From assembly GCA_002361355.1 (NCBI GenBank), contig DESQ01000048.1:62001-126000 (forward strand): a DNA stretch of 64,000 bases. Reading direction: 5' to 3'. How positions within the stretch are numbered: position 1 is the stretch's first letter; every line of letters begins with the position of its first letter. A model generated the notes under the pieces. That model worked only from the letters and a program-made list of their open reading frames with translations, searched no databases and was not told where the DNA came from. Shown piece by piece: positions 44,464 through 52,176 of this stretch. The position numbers and the translations under genes were made by a program. The DNA comes from Lachnospiraceae bacterium UBA3310. Lineage in GTDB: Bacteria; Bacillota; Clostridia; Lachnospirales; Lachnospiraceae.

Positions 44464-45808
44464 TTTTTACCTCCCACACTTCTCTTATCAATAAAAACAA
44501 CGCGATATAAAACAGGGCAAACCCGTAAATCATATAGCGCGAAAGACACATGATCGTAATCGACGTAGCGCACACATTCGCCGCAATAAACAAAAATGCC
44601 GTCCCCATCACAATTGCCGCGGCATACCGCTTTCTTACAAAAACATGCCAAAGCGCCAGCCCTGCCGCGAACAGATAGAGCAGAAAAGCCACGGGATTGA
44701 TCAAAGGATGCACCACCGCAATACTTCTGACAAACCCGTTCCTGCACAGCAGCATATAATCATACAGCCATTGCCCGAAGCATGCCGGCAAAAGCTTTTT
44801 TATCATTTTTCCCGCCATCTCGTCAGACATACTGCTCTGTTCATAATAATCTATCTCACCCAGACTAAAATAGTAGGCTGAAAGATCCGCCTCCAGAATC
44901 TGGAATTTGAGAATATCATGATTCTCCTCCAGATAAGCGGCACGCTCCCCGAAACTGTCCCCGCCAAATTTATAATTCAGTCCCTGCTCCTGTGCCTCCT
45001 CGTAAAACCGGTCAAAGAAAGCCTGTTCCAGACCCCCTTCCTCAAAGACGGCCCGATCCTCCTCATCGCAGGCGTACATTACATTCGTCAGAGTATTAAC
45101 CTGTCCGTAGGTGTTTCCCATAAAGTAGCCTGTAACGCCATAGTTATAAATATGCACCGTCAAATTTCTCAGAAGAAAGACCAGAATCAATGCCGCCACA
45201 GGAATAAATAGCATTCGGTATTTTTTATATACAATCAGGCGCACAAAAAGAAGAAACGCCCACAGAAGAATCGTGGTCATCATCTGTCCTCTTGTCATGG
45301 ACAGAAGGTAGGAAAACAACAACGCAAGCCAAATGTCCCGCCCCTTGCCCTCGAAAAGCATGCGCAGAAGAAAATACAGGAAAAAAGTAAACAGCGGAAT
45401 GCACAGAGCCTCGCTCATCACTGAATTTTCAAGAAAAATGTGCAGCGCTGACACATACCGCGTGATCAGATGGGGCGTCAACTGCAGAGCCACCACCAAA
45501 AGCTCCTCCCACAGCCTGAGGCCAAATTTTCCGGCCAGGTACTCCGTGAGCGCCGTGATTCCAAACGCAGTGAGAATGCCCTGCACAGCCATCGCCGGCA
45601 CAAGGTAATTCTGTCCGAAAACCGTCCGAAAAGCCGCCAGATAAAGCGGATAGAGCGGCTCTCTGTGAATGTGCATCGTGATATACTGTTCGGAGTCATT
45701 ATAGACGCCGACGCCGCCGACTGCAAGCAGTCCCAGAAAAAAGGCGAGAAGCCCTGCGAGAAGACACAGAGCTCTCTTTTTGTCTCTATTCAATCCTACA
45801 ATCTCCAA
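44438..45808 (-). CDS. Polytopic membrane protein, GT-C-like
   Basis: A 456-residue protein with about ten helices. After the first helix GGVGVYNDSEQYITMHIHREPLYP (partly shown) gives an external Asp and two His, a pattern reminiscent of GT-C transferases and ArnT-like enzymes. A large hydrophilic external region (about 215-335) sits between the middle helices. I do not recognise a named family. Start: TTG at 45808 with AGAGGAT nine bases upstream, 13 bases into the end of the dehydrogenase gene; no ATG start is near. It may act on lipid-linked sugars outside the membrane. Confidence 0.65.
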   Translation of the reverse strand: MEIVGLNRDKKRALCLLAGLLAFFLGLLAVGGVGVYNDSEQYITMHIHREPLYPLYLAAFRTVFGQNYLVPAMAVQGILTAFGITALTEYLAGKFGLRLWEELLVVALQLTPHLITRYVSALHIFLENSVMSEALCIPLFTFFLYFLLRMLFEGKGRDIWLALLFSYLLSMTRGQMMTTILLWAFLLFVRLIVYKKYRMLFIPVAALILVFLLRNLTVHIYNYGVTGYFMGNTYGQVNTLTNVMYACDEEDRAVFEEGGLEQAFFDRFYEEAQEQGLNYKFGGDSFGERAAYLEENHDILKFQILEADLSAYYFSLGEIDYYEQSSMSDEMAGKMIKKLLPACFGQWLYDYMLLCRNGFVRSIAVVHPLINPVAFLLYLFAAGLALWHVFVRKRYAAAIVMGTAFLFIAANVCATSITIMCLSRYMIYGFALFYIALFLLIREVWEVKNELSGHYI

Positions 45809-47112
45809 TACAGATAATCCTCTGTCAGATACTCTTTGCGGTTCAATATGCCCTTCAAATCCATCAGCACCTTCCTCTTGTGCGCCGGATTATAGAAGGA
45901 AGAGATCTTCTTCCTGTCAAGGCCTGAAAATTGCTCATGAGCTACCGCCACAATCAGGGCATCCACATCCTTGATATCATCCATGGTCTGGAATGTAATC
46001 CCGTAGAGGCGCTTGGCCTCAGAGGCATCGGCCGCAGGGTCAACCACAATGGGAACAATCCCATATTCCCCAAGTTCCCGATAAATATCTATCACTTTTG
46101 TGTTTCTGGTATCCGGGCAGTTTTCCTTGAAAGTAAAGCCCAGGATCGCCACTTTCGCATGTTTCACAGGAATATTCGCTTTGATCAGATCTTTGACCAG
46201 GCTCTCCGCCACATACTTGCCCATATCGTCGTTGATCCGTCTGCCGGAAAGAATAATCTGGGAGTGATAACCCAGTTCTTCCGCCTTATAAGTCAGGTAA
46301 TAGGGATCCACGCCGATACAGTGGCCGCCCACCAGACCCGGCATAAATTTTAAGAAATTCCACTTCGTTCCCGCCGCCTCAAGCACAGATTTGGTATCAA
46401 TTCCCATCTTATGAAAAATCATGGAAAGCTCATTCATGAAAGCAATGTTGATATCTCTCTGGCTGTTCTCAATCACCTTGGCCGCCTCAGCCACCTTGAT
46501 GGACTCTGCGCGGTAAACGCCCGCCTCAACCACAAGCTCATAGACCTTTGCCACTGTCTCAAGTGTCTCCTCGTCCATACCCGACACAATCTTTGTGATC
46601 GTCTCCAGCCTATGTACTTTATCGCCGGGATTGATCCGCTCGGGGGAATACCCTATTTTGAAATCCACACCGCATTTTAATCCGGACTCCCGCTCCAGAA
46701 TCGGCACACAGATATCCTCGGTCACGCCGGGATACACGGTGGATTCAAATACCACCACAGAGCCCTTCGTCAAATTCTGTCCAAGAATGCGGCTCGCCCC
46801 TTCCACGGGAGAAAGATCCGGGGTATGATCGTTATTGACGGGCGTCGGCACCGCCACAATATGAAACTTTGCCTCTTTCAGCCTGGCCGGATCCGCCGTA
46901 AAATCCACCTTTGTATCGCGGATCACTTCGTTACCCACCTCGTTTGTCGGGTCAACACCACTCCGATAGAGAGCGATCTTCTCCTCATTTAGATCGAAAC
47001 CCACCACTTTTATCTTCTTCGCAAAAGCCACGGCGATGGGCATGCCCACATAGCCAAGACCCACCAGGGAAAGTTTTTCCTCTCCGCTCACAAGCTTTTC
47101 ATATAAATCCAT
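45796..47112 (-). CDS. UDP-N-acetylhexosamine 6-dehydrogenase (WbpO/TviB-like)
   Basis: A 438-residue NAD-dependent four-electron sugar dehydrogenase. LVGLGYVGMPIAVAFA binds NAD near the N-terminus, ESTVYPGVTED and GYSPERINPGD are conserved, and LVGGHCIGVDPYYLT carries the nucleophile Cys265. The C-terminal UDP-binding domain has LGFTFKENCPDTRNTK. The SPERINPGDK form marks the branch acting on UDP-GlcNAc or UDP-GalNAc rather than UDP-glucose. Product: UDP-HexNAcA in the cytoplasm. With the epimerase at 43486 it matches the Vi-antigen precursor pathway. The ATG at 47112 is preceded by AGGAG about 12 bases away. Confidence 0.92.
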   Translation of the reverse strand: MDLYEKLVSGEEKLSLVGLGYVGMPIAVAFAKKIKVVGFDLNEEKIALYRSGVDPTNEVGNEVIRDTKVDFTADPARLKEAKFHIVAVPTPVNNDHTPDLSPVEGASRILGQNLTKGSVVVFESTVYPGVTEDICVPILERESGLKCGVDFKIGYSPERINPGDKVHRLETITKIVSGMDEETLETVAKVYELVVEAGVYRAESIKVAEAAKVIENSQRDINIAFMNELSMIFHKMGIDTKSVLEAAGTKWNFLKFMPGLVGGHCIGVDPYYLTYKAEELGYHSQIILSGRRINDDMGKYVAESLVKDLIKANIPVKHAKVAILGFTFKENCPDTRNTKVIDIYRELGEYGIVPIVVDPAADASEAKRLYGITFQTMDDIKDVDALIVAVAHEQFSGLDRKKISSFYNPAHKRKVLMDLKGILNRKEYLTEDYLYWRL

Positions 47113-47172
47113 TGCCGTCCGTTCTCCTTTTCCGTATGCTTATATTCTGTCTCCATAATTATCTTCCGGCGC

Positions 47173-48264
47173 TCAATCCGTGCCGAGAATATATGACACC
47201 TCATCCATGTAAGCCGCCGTCACAAGCCGCCGGTCAAATTCCCTCTCCATCTTCTCTCTGCCGCGCCGTCCCATGTCCGCCCGTTCTTCTCCCGACAGGG
47301 CAAGGAACTTGTCCATAGCGTCTATCAGCTCCCCCGTATTTCCGGGCGTAAAACCGAAACCTGTCACACCCTCCTCAAAAGCCTCCCGGCAGCCGCTGAT
47401 ATTAGATGCAATCACCGGCCTTCCTGTCGCCGCACCTTCAATCAACGCATTGGACATGCCCTCATGGAAAGAGGCTACCACAATCGCATCCGCCGCCGCC
47501 AGATAGGCATGCACCTGCGTGTGAAAGCCGATCTGCCTCACCACGCCCTCTTTTTCCAAATCATCCAAAAGTTCCTGGTAATCCTCATCACAATAGCCCA
47601 TGATGTCAAAAAACACCTTTTCACCATGAAGCCTCCTGGCCGCCTCGATATACTCTAAGATACCCCGTTCCCTCATAACCCGGCCCACAAAGAGGAAGTG
47701 CGTCTCCTCCCTGTCAGGGTAGGGTTCGTAACTGTGCTTTGTCAGGTTCACACCCGACCCCATGACCATCCGCGTCTTTTTCGCCGTGATGCCCATGTTC
47801 TGAAAGATACCCCGGTTTTCCTCATTCTGAAAAAAAACACAGGCCGCCCGTTTCAATCCCGTCCGGTACATCGTAACAATCAGCTTAAGCAGCGGCCCCG
47901 TCCTGTCAAAAGCGCCGCCAAGTCCCGTGATCGTTGCAATATAGGGGATTTTTTTCACAGCCGCCGCAAAGCCGCCATATATGTTTGGCTTGATCGTGTA
48001 AGTCACCACAAGCGAGGGCTGCAATTCATCCATTATTTTACCGTATGCACGGTATAACTTCAAGTCCTCAAGCGGATTGATCCCCCTGCGGTTGATCGGC
48101 GTTTTTACAATCCGGCAGCCAAGCGCTTTCAGTTCTTCCTCTTTCACATCATCCGGTATACTCACGTACACCTCGTATTTTTTACAAAGCTCTTCTACAA
48201 ATTCACCCCGGAAGTCATACAGGCCGCCGGAGGAATTTGTCAAAACCAAAACTTTTTCCATCAT
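47173..48264 (-). CDS. Glycosyltransferase family 4, PglA-like
   Basis: A 363-residue GT-B enzyme: VLVLTNSSGGLYDFRGEFVE at the start, TYTIKPNIYGGFAA and ATITGLGGAF in the acceptor half, then HFLFVGRVMRERGILEYIEAA and FHEGMSNALIEGAATGRPVIA in the donor half. The TIKPNIYG-ITGLG pattern is typical of transferases that add the second sugar to a PglC-type undecaprenyl-diphosphate intermediate, such as PglA. Two consecutive ATG codons follow GGAG. Its position after the PglC and ATP-grasp genes supports that role; the sugar added may be GalNAc or similar. Confidence 0.87.
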   Translation of the reverse strand: MMEKVLVLTNSSGGLYDFRGEFVEELCKKYEVYVSIPDDVKEEELKALGCRIVKTPINRRGINPLEDLKLYRAYGKIMDELQPSLVVTYTIKPNIYGGFAAAVKKIPYIATITGLGGAFDRTGPLLKLIVTMYRTGLKRAACVFFQNEENRGIFQNMGITAKKTRMVMGSGVNLTKHSYEPYPDREETHFLFVGRVMRERGILEYIEAARRLHGEKVFFDIMGYCDEDYQELLDDLEKEGVVRQIGFHTQVHAYLAAADAIVVASFHEGMSNALIEGAATGRPVIASNISGCREAFEEGVTGFGFTPGNTGELIDAMDKFLALSGEERADMGRRGREKMEREFDRRLVTAAYMDEVSYILGTD

Positions 48265-48278
48265 CCGTTTTCTCCGTT

Positions 48279-49262
48279 TTACGGCACAATCTTCTCGTCC
48301 CGCATATCACGTATCATCACTTCATTGTACTTCATCATACAAATGCCTTCCTCATAAGCACCGATCCGCACCTCGTTCTCCTGTCCCTCCAGATTGCGGA
48401 TCACAGCCGCAGGCATATTCACGCCGCAGGCGTAAGCATGGGGGTATCCGCCGCCGAACCGGGGGTTGACCTCCGAAATATAATAAACGCCGTTTATCTG
48501 AAATATATCAATGTCAATCATACCGCGGAAACCGCATTCTTCGGAAAAATCCTTTATCAGGGAAAAGAGTTTTTCGTCCTGAAAGGACACGGACTTATCC
48601 GTCTCTCCCGCCCGCATCTTGATTTTCTTCTTCACAAAAATATCCGTGCACTTCCCCGAAAGCATGTCCACATAAACATCTGCACCATATTCCTGTCCGT
48701 CCATATACTCCTGAATCATCAGATCGTCATAGAGATCGCATAGCACATCGACCTCCTGCCTGCTGCCCACTTTATTGATGTGGATGCTGGCGCTTCCCCG
48801 CACAGGCTTCACAAAAACGGGATAAGAAATCTCCCCCCGCTCCAGCCCCCGATAGAAAGTTTCCCTGTCCGCATAGCATTTTGCGGTCGGAATCTGCATT
48901 TTTTGCAGCCGTTCAAACATCCTGTATTTGTCAAAACAGGTTTCCACCAAATCATAGTCGGAGACAATGGGCGTTGTCCCAACCGCCAGAAACCGCTCCC
49001 GCTCCTTTGCGATAAGAGACAGCTCCGGATCAATCAAAGAAAAAACGCCCGCTATTTTTTCTTTCTCACAGATATCCAGTATCACATCCAAATAGCCCTG
49101 CTCCGTGATCCGCGGCACAAGGTAAAAAGCGTCCGCCTCATACACCGCCGGCGCCAGATTGGAACAGTCCGTGGCAACCACCCTGCCCTTACCTTGCAGT
49201 TCTTTCTTAAAATACTGCACCACCTTGTCGCGGGTGCCCGCGCTCAAAATCAGAATATTCAT
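48279..49262 (-). CDS. ATP-grasp family ligase
   Basis: A 327-residue protein with the ATP-grasp layout: an N-terminal pre-ATP domain (ILILSAGTRDKVVQYFK), ATP-binding strands around YPVFVKPVRGSASIHINKV, LMIQEYMDGQEYGADVYVD, and the metal site in MIDIDIFQINGVYYISEVNPRFGGGYPH (partly shown; Glu and Asn of EVNPR). Such enzymes join a carboxylate to an amine via an acyl phosphate. Placed between the PglC-type initiator and the PglA-like transferase, it may attach an amino acid or other acid to the 4-amino group of the PglF/PglE sugar, for which no PglD acetyltransferase is seen nearby. The ATG is four bases after GGAGG. Confidence 0.85.
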   Translation of the reverse strand: MNILILSAGTRDKVVQYFKKELQGKGRVVATDCSNLAPAVYEADAFYLVPRITEQGYLDVILDICEKEKIAGVFSLIDPELSLIAKERERFLAVGTTPIVSDYDLVETCFDKYRMFERLQKMQIPTAKCYADRETFYRGLERGEISYPVFVKPVRGSASIHINKVGSRQEVDVLCDLYDDLMIQEYMDGQEYGADVYVDMLSGKCTDIFVKKKIKMRAGETDKSVSFQDEKLFSLIKDFSEECGFRGMIDIDIFQINGVYYISEVNPRFGGGYPHAYACGVNMPAAVIRNLEGQENEVRIGAYEEGICMMKYNEVMIRDMRDEKIVP

Positions 49263-49286
49263 ACTGCCTCCATGACATCACAGTGC

Positions 49287-49381
49287 GGAGAATGCTGCTT
49301 TTCGAGCATTCTCCCGAGTGAAACATAGAACTTCTCAGCGAAGTAGCCTCTGCTACTGAGCTTTAGAAGTTCTTTTCACTC
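49287..49381 (-). repeat. Structured intergenic repeat, copy B
   Basis: The same two-hairpin architecture as the copy at 15894-15990. The small stem pairs GGAGAATGCT (49287-49296) with AGCATTCTCC (49305-49314). The large one pairs GAGTGAAA (49316-49323) with TTTCACTC (49374-49381), leaves a 3-base bulge (49324-49326), and pairs AGAACTTCT (49327-49335) with AGAAGTTCT (49365-49373). The distal stem has diverged (AGTAGC 49342-49347 with GCTACT 49352-49357). Changes relative to the other copy are compensatory. On the transcribed strand it overlaps the stop and last few codons of pglC and ends 25 bases before the ATP-grasp start. Confidence 0.85.
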
Positions 49382-50022
49382 TCCTCTAAACTCCCTGTCT
49401 CCTCAAGCCGTTTCCTGCGGATCTCGGCAAAATTCCCCTCCGCCGCGTTGGTATCCTCCGCCACTTCCTCAGTATGTCCCAAAACCGTCTGCACCGTCAT
49501 CCACAATACCTTCATATCCATGCCAAAAGTCAGATGCTCCACATACTCCACATCCTTCTGAAACCGCCTGTCCCAATCCAGAAAATTGCGCCCACTGACC
49601 TGCGCAAGCCCTGTAAGTCCCGGGCGTACGCTATGTCTCAGGCGCTCGCGCTCCGTATAGTAAGGCAGATAAGAGACAAGCAGGGGCCTTGGCCCGATCA
49701 CACTCATATCGCCCTTCAAAATATTAAAAAGCTCCGGCAGCTCGTCCAGACTCGTCGCCCGCAGAAACTTCCCAAACTTCGTAAGCCGCACCGCATCCGG
49801 CAAGAGCTCCCCCTTCTCATCCCGCGCATCTGTCATGGTGCGGAACTTATGGAGGGTAAAAATCTTCTCATCCTTTCCCGGACGCTCCTGCTTAAAGAAA
49901 ATCGGACTTCCCAGCTTTACCCGCACCAAAATACAAAGCACCAGCAAAATGGGGCTCAATACAATGATCCCGCATAAGGAAAGCAAAAAATCCAGACATC
50001 TTTTGATATACTTCTTATACAT
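49363..50022 (-). CDS. pglC: PglC-like phosphoglycosyl transferase (monotopic initiator)
   Basis: A 219-residue enzyme with one re-entrant N-terminal helix and the sugar-transferase domain: FFKQERPGKDEKIFTLHKFRTM, the catalytic Asp93-Glu94 in SLDELPELFNILKGDMSVIGPRP, and PGLTGLAQVSGRN. The small size fits PglC, which loads phospho-bacillosamine or another N-acetylhexosamine onto undecaprenyl phosphate. PglE and PglF are encoded just upstream. It has its own promoter (50046-50074) and GAGAGGA before the ATG. Its last five codons and stop lie in structured repeat copy B, and the tail after about residue 175 is acidic and unusual. Confidence 0.9.
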   Translation of the reverse strand: MYKKYIKRCLDFLLSLCGIIVLSPILLVLCILVRVKLGSPIFFKQERPGKDEKIFTLHKFRTMTDARDEKGELLPDAVRLTKFGKFLRATSLDELPELFNILKGDMSVIGPRPLLVSYLPYYTERERLRHSVRPGLTGLAQVSGRNFLDWDRRFQKDVEYVEHLTFGMDMKVLWMTVQTVLGHTEEVAEDTNAAEGNFAEIRRKRLEETGSLEESEKNF

Positions 50023-50045
50023 ATATTGTTCCTCTCTGAGGATAA

Positions 50046-50074
50046 ATTATATCATATATGAAATAGATTGTCTC
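50046..50074 (-). promoter_or_regulatory. Sigma-70-type promoter for pglC
   Basis: On the minus strand: -35 GAGACA (50069-50074), a 17-base spacer, and a consensus -10 TATAAT (50046-50051) preceded by TG and one base, an extended -10. Initiation would fall near 50039 and give a short leader with the GAGAGGA site before the ATG at 50022. It follows a terminator and a decayed gene, so it likely starts the transcription unit of pglC and the genes below it. This is the best promoter seen in the window. Confidence 0.7.
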
Positions 50075-50083
50075 CCTGATTTC

Positions 50084-50963
50084 CTATTCTTCTTTTGTTT
50101 CATTCCGGCTCTCCATCAAAAACGTAATCATATTCTTGTGAATGATTCCATCTCTTGAAAAATCATGTTTATCCATGGAAAGCACATACTTCGGATAATT
50201 GTCCTCAATCGCCGAAAACGCTCCAAACTCCCGGTCAACCACCGACTGCTCCGCCAGATAATACGCCACCTGATAATACTCTCTTTTATCGCCCTTCACC
50301 GCGACAAAATCCACCTCTCCGTTTGGTATCTTTCCGACATACACTTCATAATCCCTGTTCTTAAATTCGTTATATACAATATTATCAAGCATGGCGCCCA
50401 TTTCCAGCTTATATCCGCTGTTGTGGATCCTCCCCAGCCCCAGATCCGTCAGGAAATATTTGTCCAGCGTCGTGAGAAGCTGCTTTCCGCGGATATCATA
50501 GCGCTGTGCCTTGCTGGCAATCAGGGATGTCTGTATATGTTCCAAATAATTATATAGCGTCTGCGCGCTAACTGTGCGGTTCACACTCTTAAAATAATTC
50601 AAAATCCCCTTTGCTGAAAAGGTCTGGGATGGGTTCAGCATCAGATACTCCATAATGCGGTTGATTAAATCAACCTCTTTCGCCCCTGTTCTCTGAACAA
50701 TGTCCCGCAGCACAATGGAATTATATAAATCCTGCAATATTCGATAAAGGAAAACGGAGTGACGCGGAAACTCACATACCTGCCCGACAACAAAGTCGCC
50801 AATTCGCCCGACAACAGCTTTCCATTAGACCCGGTGATAAAAATACTTACATCCCAAGTCGCCCGAAACGAATTGATCACACGTTCAAATTCATTTACCA
50901 TCTGTATTTCATCAAAGAAGAGATAATATTTCCTTTCGTTTGCTCTTAATTTATGTAATTATA
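50084..50963 (-). pseudogene. Remnant of AAA (DUF4143-type) ATP-binding protein
   Basis: Two frames together give pieces of one known protein type. The upstream piece (about 50963-50720) reads KYYLFFDEIQMVNEFERV, a Walker B, then SIFITGSNGKLLSGELATLLSGRYV and PFSFIEYC, the AAA_14 core. The downstream piece (50737-50084), in another frame, begins LQDLYNSIVLRDIVQRTGA and continues as a complete DUF4143-like C-terminal part ending near 50084. The N-terminal Walker A region is missing, an in-frame stop lies just upstream, and several tens of residues between EYC and LQDLYN are deleted with a frameshift. The gene is therefore inactive. The C-terminal frame might still be translated from an internal ATG at 50737 but would lack the ATPase. 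Confidence 0.85.
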
Positions 50964-50976
50964 ATAGAATATTCTG

Positions 50977-51017
50977 CAAAAAAGTAAAGTTATTTTGATT
51001 CATCAAAATAACTTTAC
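50977..51017 (-). terminator. Inverted-repeat terminator after pglE
   Basis: A perfect 16-bp inverted repeat, 50984-50999 against 51002-51017, with only two bases between the arms. On the minus strand it is followed by six T residues (50978-50983). It begins 23 bases after the aminotransferase stop. The stem is AT-rich, so termination may be partial, but stem plus T-run is the standard shape. It would end the transcript coming from 63.8 kb before the decayed gene. Confidence 0.65.
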
Positions 51018-51039
51018 CCTGGCATCTCCTGAAATAATT

Positions 51040-52170
51040 CTAAAACAATCCCTTCACCGTCTGCACAATCTGTTCCATCTCTTCATCCGTATTCTTGATA
51101 TCGCTGGGCAGACACAGCCCCCTCGCAAAGATATCCTCGCCCACACTCTTTCCGTCCTTGTCATGGGGCCAGAAATCGCAGTTTGCAAAAACCGGCTGCA
51201 TGTGCATGGGTTTCCAGATCGGCCGGGTCTCCGCGTTGAGTTTTTCATCCAGCGTATCCATGATCATATCGGGCGTGATTCCACAATCCGCCGAAATCGT
51301 CATACAGGAGAGCCAGTTATTGGCATCTCCATCCGCATTCATGGGATTCATCTGAATCGCCGGAATATCCGCAAACGCCTTCCGATAATACTCATAGATA
51401 GCCTTTTTCTTCGCCTTATGCTCCTCTAAATGCATAAGCTGCCCCCTTCCGATTCCCGCCGTGACATTGCTCATACGGTAGTTATACCCGATCTGGGAAT
51501 GCTGATAGTATCTGGCGGGGTCTCTGGCCTGCGTCGCCAAAAAGGTAACTTTCTTGGCTGCCTCCTCCTCTGCGGAGACAAACATACCGCCCCCTGAGGT
51601 GGTAATGATTTTATTGCCGTTAAAAGAGTAAATCCCATACTTGCCGAATGTTCCGGTATATTTCCCACGGTAGGTACTGCCCAGCGATTCCGCCGCGTCC
51701 TCGATCAGAGGCGTACCGTGAGCCTGACAGATCTCCATGATCTCATCCAGTTTCGCGGGCGTGCCATAGAGATGCACACAAATCACCGCTTTCGGGTTCG
51801 GATATTTCTCGTAAGCCCGTTTTAGAGCCTGCGGGGACATATCCCAGGTATCCGGTTCCGCGTCGATAAGCACCGGCGTGCCGTTCTCATAGACAATCGG
51901 GTTGCAGGAAGCGGAAAAGGTCAGATCCGATACGAACACCACATCTCCCTGTTTTACCTCCAGAAGCCGGAGCGCCATATGGATCGCCGCCGTACCGGAA
52001 GATAAGGCCGCCGCATGACCACAGCCCGTATAGTCAGCCATTTCCTTTTCAAAGGCGTTCACATTAGGCCCAAGGGGCGCTATCCAGTTCGTATCAAATG
52101 CCTCCTGCACAAATGCCTGCTCCTCCCCATGCATGGTGGGTGACGACATATAAATCCTTTTTCTCTCCAT
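51040..52170 (-). CDS. pglE: PglE-like UDP-4-keto-hexose aminotransferase (DegT family)
   Basis: A 376-residue PLP enzyme. ALSSGTAAIHMALR binds the cofactor phosphate, PLIEDAAESLGS carries the Asp that contacts the pyridine nitrogen, and SFNGNKIITTSGGGM holds the Schiff-base Lys187. LGPNVNAFEKEMA near the start and RPIWKPMHMQP near the end are typical of the PglE/PseC group that makes UDP-4-amino-4,6-dideoxy-GlcNAc from the 4-keto product of PglF with glutamate. It follows pglF by 6 bases with AGGAGGAG. The next enzyme of the classical path, the PglD acetyltransferase, is not adjacent. Confidence 0.92.
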   Translation of the reverse strand: MERKRIYMSSPTMHGEEQAFVQEAFDTNWIAPLGPNVNAFEKEMADYTGCGHAAALSSGTAAIHMALRLLEVKQGDVVFVSDLTFSASCNPIVYENGTPVLIDAEPDTWDMSPQALKRAYEKYPNPKAVICVHLYGTPAKLDEIMEICQAHGTPLIEDAAESLGSTYRGKYTGTFGKYGIYSFNGNKIITTSGGGMFVSAEEEAAKKVTFLATQARDPARYYQHSQIGYNYRMSNVTAGIGRGQLMHLEEHKAKKKAIYEYYRKAFADIPAIQMNPMNADGDANNWLSCMTISADCGITPDMIMDTLDEKLNAETRPIWKPMHMQPVFANCDFWPHDKDGKSVGEDIFARGLCLPSDIKNTDEEMEQIVQTVKGLF

Positions 52171-52176
52171 GATTTT

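Noticed and set aside
49287..49381. Structured repeats as a CRISPR array or riboswitch
   Set aside because: Only two distant single copies with no spacers, and the position behind stop codons within an operon does not match any riboswitch class I recognise.
50084..50737. C-terminal DUF4143 frame as an intact small gene
   Set aside because: The matching ATPase half is present in another frame just upstream with an internal deletion, so the frame is best read as part of a pseudogene.
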